A stretch of DNA of 64,000 bases, taken from Vagococcus sp. CY52-2 (GTDB lineage: Bacteria; Bacillota; Bacilli; Lactobacillales; Vagococcaceae). Positions 59,866 to 64,000 of the stretch are shown piece by piece. The stretch covers positions 1,955,322 through 2,019,321 of the forward strand of contig NZ_CP093384.1 in NCBI RefSeq assembly GCF_022655055.1, written 5' to 3'. How positions within the stretch are numbered: the first letter of the stretch is position 1; each line of letters begins with the position of its first letter. The notes below the pieces were generated by a model, which saw nothing but the letters and a program-made list of their open reading frames with translations, had not been told where the DNA came from and did not search any database. The position numbers and the translations under genes are program-made.

Positions 59866-61260
59866 TTATTTTCCTAAACAGAACTGACTAAATAACTGGG
59901 TAATTAATTCATCTTGAACATTTTCACCCATAATTTCTCCTAATAAGTCCCAAGCTCTTGTCATATCAATTTGTAATAAATCTACAGGCATCTCTGATTC
60001 GATTCCTTTTAATAACTCATCAAGAGCCATATCAGCTTGTTCTAACAATGACACATGTCTTGTGTTAGAAATATATGTTGCATCTTTTTCAGACGTATTA
60101 GAAGCAAAGAATGTGTCTTTTATTAACTGTTCTAATAAATCAATACCTCTACCCTCTAAAACTGATATCGGTAAGAATGGTGTTTCCCCTAATATATTTT
60201 GTAACTCATCTTTATCTAATTTATTTGGTAAATCATTTTTGTTCAGTAATACAATACGTTGCATATCTTTTGTTAAAGAGATTAGCTCACGATCCATCTC
60301 TGTAATAGATTCGCTTTGATTTAACACAAGTAACACTAAATCTGCTTCAGATAATGCTTTCCGACTTCGTTCTACCCCTATTTTTTCAACAATATCTTCT
60401 GTTTCACGAATACCTGCCGTATCAATTAATTTTAACGGTACACCACGTACATTAACAAACTCCTCTATAACGTCTCTTGTTGTTCCTTCTACATCTGTTA
60501 CAATGGCTTTGTCTTCACGCAATAAATCATTTAATAGACTTGATTTTCCTACGTTTGGACGCCCAATAATAGCAGTTGCTAATCCTTCGCGTAAAATCTT
60601 TCCTTGTGTTGCTGTTTCTAATAAATGCGAAATATCTTCTTTCACCTCTAACGCTTTTTCCTTCATAAGTTTCGTAGTCATTTCTTCTACATCATCATAC
60701 TCCGGGTAATCTATGTTTACCTCTACTTGTGCTAACGCTACTAATAATTTTTGTCTTAATGAATGAATTAATTGTGATAATCGTCCATCAAGTTGACCTA
60801 AAGCTAAGTCCATTGATTCACTTGTTTTGGCTTGTATTAAATCCATCACGGCTTCTGCTTGAGATAAATCCATACGACCATTTAAAAACGCTCGCTTGGT
60901 AAATTCTCCTGGTTCAGCTAACCTTGCCCCCTGTCTTAACAACAACTGTAACACTTGATTAGCTACAACCATCCCACCATGACAGTTTATCTCCACTATG
61001 TTTTCTCGTGTAAAGGTTTTGGGCTCTAACATCACAGAATACATCACTTCATCAATCACTTGATTTGTTTTTGGATCCTTGATATGTCCATAGTGAATCG
61101 TATGCGTCTCTACTTTGGTCAAATCCTTTTCTTTATAGTTTGTCACGCTTTGCGCAATTGTTACGGCATCATCTCCACTTAAACGAACAATACTAATAGC
61201 TCCCTCACCCGGTGGTGTTGATATCGCTACAATCGTATCAAACTCTTTTGTAATATTCAT
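59866..61260 (-). CDS. mnmE: tRNA modification GTPase MnmE
   Basis: 464 residues. N-terminal formyl-THF-binding domain ([22 protein letters not shown]), helical domain, inserted G domain with [17 protein letters not shown] and NKND, and the C-terminal CLGK motif (461-464) essential for modification. Partner of MnmG. The 210-base upstream region contains a promoter and two competing hairpins, one of them terminator-like, so expression may be attenuated. Confidence 0.97.
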   Translation of the reverse strand: MNITKEFDTIVAISTPPGEGAISIVRLSGDDAVTIAQSVTNYKEKDLTKVETHTIHYGHIKDPKTNQVIDEVMYSVMLEPKTFTRENIVEINCHGGMVVANQVLQLLLRQGARLAEPGEFTKRAFLNGRMDLSQAEAVMDLIQAKTSESMDLALGQLDGRLSQLIHSLRQKLLVALAQVEVNIDYPEYDDVEEMTTKLMKEKALEVKEDISHLLETATQGKILREGLATAIIGRPNVGKSSLLNDLLREDKAIVTDVEGTTRDVIEEFVNVRGVPLKLIDTAGIRETEDIVEKIGVERSRKALSEADLVLLVLNQSESITEMDRELISLTKDMQRIVLLNKNDLPNKLDKDELQNILGETPFLPISVLEGRGIDLLEQLIKDTFFASNTSEKDATYISNTRHVSLLEQADMALDELLKGIESEMPVDLLQIDMTRAWDLLGEIMGENVQDELITQLFSQFCLGK

Positions 61261-61294
61261 TTTTTACCTTCCTTTCTTAAAAAATACATATAAA

Positions 61295-61368
61295 AAAGTG
61301 CCCACTCCACCTCTTTATTTATCCCATAAGCATAAATAAAAAAGTAGATAAGCACTTTGACTGCTATC
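61295..61368 (-). promoter_or_regulatory. mnmE leader with mutually exclusive hairpins
   Basis: In the minus-strand transcript GATAGCA pairs with TGCTTATC (61347-61368). The same AGTGC segment can instead pair with GCACTTT at 61295-61301 to close a longer terminator-like stem (with inner TTTATTTA/TAAATAAA pairing) followed by TTTT. This is the layout of an attenuator. Confidence 0.5.
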
Positions 61369-61386
61369 TTATTTATAATCATAGAA

Positions 61387-61416
61387 ATAATAGCATACTT
61401 TTATAGCTATTGACAA
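61387..61416 (-). promoter_or_regulatory. mnmE promoter
   Basis: Minus strand TTGTCA (61411-61416), 18-base spacer, TATTAT (61387-61392), about 125 bases before the ATG. Confidence 0.6.
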
Positions 61417-61429
61417 TGGATATGATAAC

Positions 61430-61462
61430 AAAAAAAGAAGTCATACAAGGGATGTATGACTC
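61430..61462 (-). terminator. Terminator after jag
   Basis: Minus strand GTCATACA pairs with TGTATGAC around a short loop, followed by TTCTTTTTTT; ends the rnpA-yidC-jag unit. Confidence 0.88.
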
Positions 61463-61469
61463 AATAGAA

Positions 61470-62219
61470 TTATTTTTTTAATTCAACAACTAAATAACGA
61501 TGAGGTTCGTTACCTTCAGAATGCGTTTTAATGTCCTTTTCATTTGATAAAATCGAATGAACTTGCTTTCGTTCAAACGCAGGCATTGGCTCCAAAAATA
61601 CAGGTTGAGTAGTATCTCTTACCTTATGAACTGCTTGATTAGCTAATCGTTTAATGATTGCTTCTCGTCTTTCACGGTAATCTCCAACATTCACTATAAC
61701 AGTTAATCGATTTTTCACTAAACGATGAATATAAACCTGTGATAGATACTGAATAGCGTTTAATACTTTTCCATGTTTACCAATCAACAAACCTTTTTTG
61801 TCTGTGTCTAAATGTAACACTACATGATTATCATTACGTTGTACTCTTGTCATTGCTGGTGCTCCTAAAGCCGTCGTTATATCTGTTAAATACACCGATA
61901 ACTTCGTAATAGCCTCATCAAGTGATATGTCTTGTGATTCAACTGGAGTTTCTTTTATTTCTACTTTAACTGGCTCTTGATATTCTATCATGACTTCAGA
62001 TTCTATTTCTGGTTCTTCGATAATTTCTGTCGTTACTTGAATTTCTTCCTCTTTTTCTTTGGCGTTAATAGAAACAATCGCTTCTTTTTTACCAATTCCT
62101 AGAAATCCTTTTTTACCCTCTTCTATAATGGAGATAGCCGCATCGGCACGATTTATACCAAGTGAAGCCAAACCTTTTTTTATAGCTTGATCAACAGTTT
62201 CTCCCGTAAATGTTGGCAT
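61470..62219 (-). CDS. jag: RNA-binding protein Jag/KhpB
   Basis: 249 residues. Jag-N domain (TFTGETVDQAIKKGLASLGI, GKKGFLGIGKKEA), an acidic glutamate-rich linker (about 50-95), a KH domain with LLIGKHGKVLNAIQYLSQ and an R3H domain (YRERREAIIKRLANQAV to HRYLVVELKK). KhpB with KhpA binds RNA and affects cell division and cell-wall synthesis in relatives such as pneumococcus. Follows yidC by 18 bases. Confidence 0.95.
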   Translation of the reverse strand: MPTFTGETVDQAIKKGLASLGINRADAAISIIEEGKKGFLGIGKKEAIVSINAKEKEEEIQVTTEIIEEPEIESEVMIEYQEPVKVEIKETPVESQDISLDEAITKLSVYLTDITTALGAPAMTRVQRNDNHVVLHLDTDKKGLLIGKHGKVLNAIQYLSQVYIHRLVKNRLTVIVNVGDYRERREAIIKRLANQAVHKVRDTTQPVFLEPMPAFERKQVHSILSNEKDIKTHSEGNEPHRYLVVELKK

Positions 62220-62237
62220 GATACGAACCCCCTCAAT

Positions 62238-63056
62238 TTATTTTTTTCGTTTTTTTGGAGCATTTGCTTTACGCAGTGCTTTTTCTAATTCTTTTTTTCG
62301 TTGTTCTTCTGCTTCTTGTTCACGTCTAATTTTAAATGGATTATTAATCAATAATGTTTGAATTACTTGGAATGCATTTGATATTACCCAATAAAGTGAT
62401 AAACCGCTAGCTAATTTAACACCCATAAATAAAATCATTAAAGGCATCACATAATTCATCGCCTTCATCGCACCTTGAACATTTGATTGGCTCATTGTTG
62501 TTAATCTTGTACTAATAAAAGTAAAGATAGCAGCTAGAATCGGTAAGATATATGTTGGATCAGGTTTACCTAACTCTAACCATAAAAATGTTCCCTCCGT
62601 TAATGCTGGAATACGAGAAATTGCTTGCCACAACGCCATCATAATTGGAAGTTGTACAACTAATGGTAAACAGCCTGATAACGGATTAACTCCTGCATCG
62701 CTGTATAAACGTTGCTGCTCTTCTTGTAATTTTCTAACCGTTTCAGAATCTTTTGAAGCATACTTTTCTTGTAATTCTTTTAATTTTGGTTGTAATTCTT
62801 GCGTTTTACGCATGCTTTTTGTCTGGTAATGCATTAAAGGTAATAAAATAATCCTAACAATAATCGTAAATAGAATAATCCCAATACCAGGATGCCCAAA
62901 AGATAACGCTTTTATCGCTTGACCAAAATAATAAACAATATATCGATCCCATAAACCAGTACTACTTTGATTGATTTCACCTGTACCACATCCTGTCAAA
63001 ATAAAGACAAGAACAAACATGGACAGAATAAATAGCCATTTTTTCTTATTTTTCAC
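62238..63056 (-). CDS. yidC: Membrane protein insertase YidC (lipoprotein form)
   Basis: 272 residues. Lipoprotein signal with lipobox LTGC (Cys23). Five membrane helices follow; the second membrane region includes the conserved arginine in FTIIVRIILLPLM. SDAGVNPLSGCLPLVVQLPIMMALW is a family signature. The basic C-terminal tail (RKANAPKKRKK) is suited to ribosome binding. Inserts membrane proteins with or without SecYEG. A second YidC paralogue is common in Firmicutes but not in this window. Confidence 0.95.
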   Translation of the reverse strand: MKNKKKWLFILSMFVLVFILTGCGTGEINQSSTGLWDRYIVYYFGQAIKALSFGHPGIGIILFTIIVRIILLPLMHYQTKSMRKTQELQPKLKELQEKYASKDSETVRKLQEEQQRLYSDAGVNPLSGCLPLVVQLPIMMALWQAISRIPALTEGTFLWLELGKPDPTYILPILAAIFTFISTRLTTMSQSNVQGAMKAMNYVMPLMILFMGVKLASGLSLYWVISNAFQVIQTLLINNPFKIRREQEAEEQRKKELEKALRKANAPKKRKK

Positions 63057-63070
63057 TGACTAACCCTCTC

Positions 63071-63409
63071 TTATTTCATTAAATTAGCTAATTTAAACAC
63101 ATGCTGAATATTTTTCTTTACTTCATCTAAAGATAAATTAATGACTTGAGGTCTTGCAATTAATACAATATTGTAATTCGATTGAACCATCTCCTTCATA
63201 TCATACAAGGATGTTCTCATTAATCGTTTCACCCGATTACGCATAACAGCATTTCCTACTTTTTTGCCAACAGATAACCCTACACGGAAATGAACGTTTT
63301 CAGGTGACTCATAGACATACACTATAAAATTTCTATTTGCAAAAGATTGCTTATTCTCAATAATTTGTTGAAACTCTTTTTCTTTTTTAATTCGATACGC
63401 TTTTTTCAT
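63071..63409 (-). CDS. rnpA: Ribonuclease P protein component
   Basis: 112 residues. YRIKKEKEFQQII start and the RNR motif NAVMRNRVKRLMR (residues about 55-67) are diagnostic. It is the protein subunit of RNase P, which matures tRNA 5' ends. It lies 14 bases before yidC. A hairpin terminator separates it from rpmH, and a TGCTATGAT sequence in the gap may be an extended -10 of its own. Confidence 0.95.
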   Translation of the reverse strand: MKKAYRIKKEKEFQQIIENKQSFANRNFIVYVYESPENVHFRVGLSVGKKVGNAVMRNRVKRLMRTSLYDMKEMVQSNYNIVLIARPQVINLSLDEVKKNIQHVFKLANLMK

Positions 63410-63460
63410 ATTAAATCACTCTTATCATAGCATAAAGATCGCTTTTTTTTAATTTATTAT

Positions 63461-63496
63461 AAAAAAAAATCACTGATTCGTAGAGTCAGTGATTTA
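63461..63496 (-). terminator. Terminator/attenuator between rpmH and rnpA
   Basis: Minus strand ATCACTGA pairs with TCAGTGAT, followed by a run of nine T; it begins right at the rpmH stop. Confidence 0.85.
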
Positions 63497-63628
63497 TGCC
63501 GCTAATACTTTTCTTCCTTTACGACGTCTACTTGCTAATACACGGCGACCGTTTTTAGTACTCATACGTTTTCGGAAACCATGAACTTTTTGACGTTTAC
63601 GTTTTTTTGGTTGATATGTTCTTTTCAT
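63494..63628 (-). CDS. rpmH: 50S ribosomal protein L34
   Basis: 44 residues: [20 protein letters not shown] start and [17 protein letters not shown] end. The ATG at 63628 has AGGAGG 9 bases upstream; an ATG two codons earlier is too close. L34 is a small basic protein of the 50S subunit. The gene marks the rpmH side of oriC in most Firmicutes. Confidence 0.97.
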   Translation of the reverse strand: MKRTYQPKKRKRQKVHGFRKRMSTKNGRRVLASRRRKGRKVLAA

Positions 63629-63689
63629 TCTCATACACCTCCTATAAACTAATATGCTTTCTAAATAATCACATTAGACAGACTATGAC

Positions 63690-63719
63690 ATTATACAAAT
63701 AAAATAGTCATTTTGTCAA
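63690..63719 (-). promoter_or_regulatory. rpmH promoter
   Basis: Minus strand TTGACA (63714-63719), 18-base spacer, TATAAT (63690-63695), both hexamers fully consensus. Confidence 0.85.
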
Positions 63720-63748
63720 CTTTATTTAAAATCTTTCTCATTATATAG

Positions 63749-63993
63749 TTATCCACAATGTCTTTTTTTATTCACATTCCTGTTAAAAATTAGACACATC
63801 ACATTTTTTATCCATAACTTTAATACTAGTTATCAACAATATAACAACTTGTAAAAAAGTTATTAACATTCTAAAAAAATATTGTTAAAAACTCTTTTAA
63901 ACTTTAAAAAAACAACTCTTGTATTTGTGTAAAACTTGTTGATAACTAAACTGATTATAAAAAATATTCACATTTTTTTAAACTTGTTGATAA
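63749..63993. other. oriC: DnaA-box cluster, part of oriC
   Basis: One perfect box TTATCCACA (63749-63757), plus TTATCCATA (63808-63816), TTATCAACA (63830-63838), TTATTAACA (63860-63868) and two inverted TGTTGATAA boxes (63937-63945, 63985-63993), in AT-rich DNA next to rpmH. dnaA should follow just beyond the window. Whether the unwinding element is here or on the far side of dnaA cannot be seen. Confidence 0.85.
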
Positions 63994-64000
63994 CTTTTAT

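Overview
The window looks like an oriC-proximal segment of a low-GC Firmicutes chromosome of the Enterococcaceae type; Vagococcus or Enterococcus is my best guess from the 16S variable regions and the gene order. The right end is the rpmH side of the replication origin, with a DnaA-box cluster at 63749-63993. dnaA itself would lie just beyond the window. Almost everything is on the minus strand, pointing away from that origin. Only rpiA-gpmA, the two-component/peptidase cluster and serS are on the plus strand.

Layout, left to right. (1) 1-3830 is an accessory edge: a truncated DUF916/DUF3324 (WxL-associated) surface protein, a relic of an unknown gene, a secreted C69 dipeptidase and AT-rich non-coding DNA. 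(2) 3883-22374 is one long ribosomal-protein block read leftward: S10-spc-alpha genes (rpsJ to rplQ, with secY, adk, infA, rpmJ and rpoA), an L17 downstream element RNA, the ECF transporter core (ecfA1-ecfA2-ecfT), truA, and rplM-rpsI with an L13-type leader. (3) 22731-27138 is the str operon (rpsL-rpsG-fusA-tuf). (4) rpiA and gpmA follow on the plus strand, then brnQ on the minus strand. (5) 30262-43146 holds two tandem rRNA operons with 32 tRNA genes. The promoter-distal tRNA tail of the left operon contains an internal tandem duplication. (6) 43586-48417 holds an OmpR/VanR-like two-component system, a D,D-carboxypeptidase, a membrane-anchored serine beta-lactamase-like protein and a MazG-like pyrophosphatase, followed by serS under a serine T-box. 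(7) 50071-63628 holds a decayed L-lactate/2-hydroxyacid dehydrogenase gene, guaB, a DUF1129 protein, ychF, a DUF951 protein, parB-parA, rsmG, a canonical parS site, a broken coiled-coil membrane protein gene, mnmG-mnmE, jag, yidC, rnpA and rpmH.

Most of the window is core information processing: ribosome, tRNA, translation factors, tRNA modification, chromosome partition and membrane insertion. I see no CRISPR array, phage, insertion sequence or obvious new defence system. The points most worth a second look are cis-acting RNAs (L17 downstream element, mnmE leader with competing hairpins, L13 and S10 leaders), single-base indels that distinguish the two 23S copies, the duplicated tRNA block, a tRNA set with no encoded CCA ends, the relic genes, and the cell-wall sensing cluster beside the rRNA operons.
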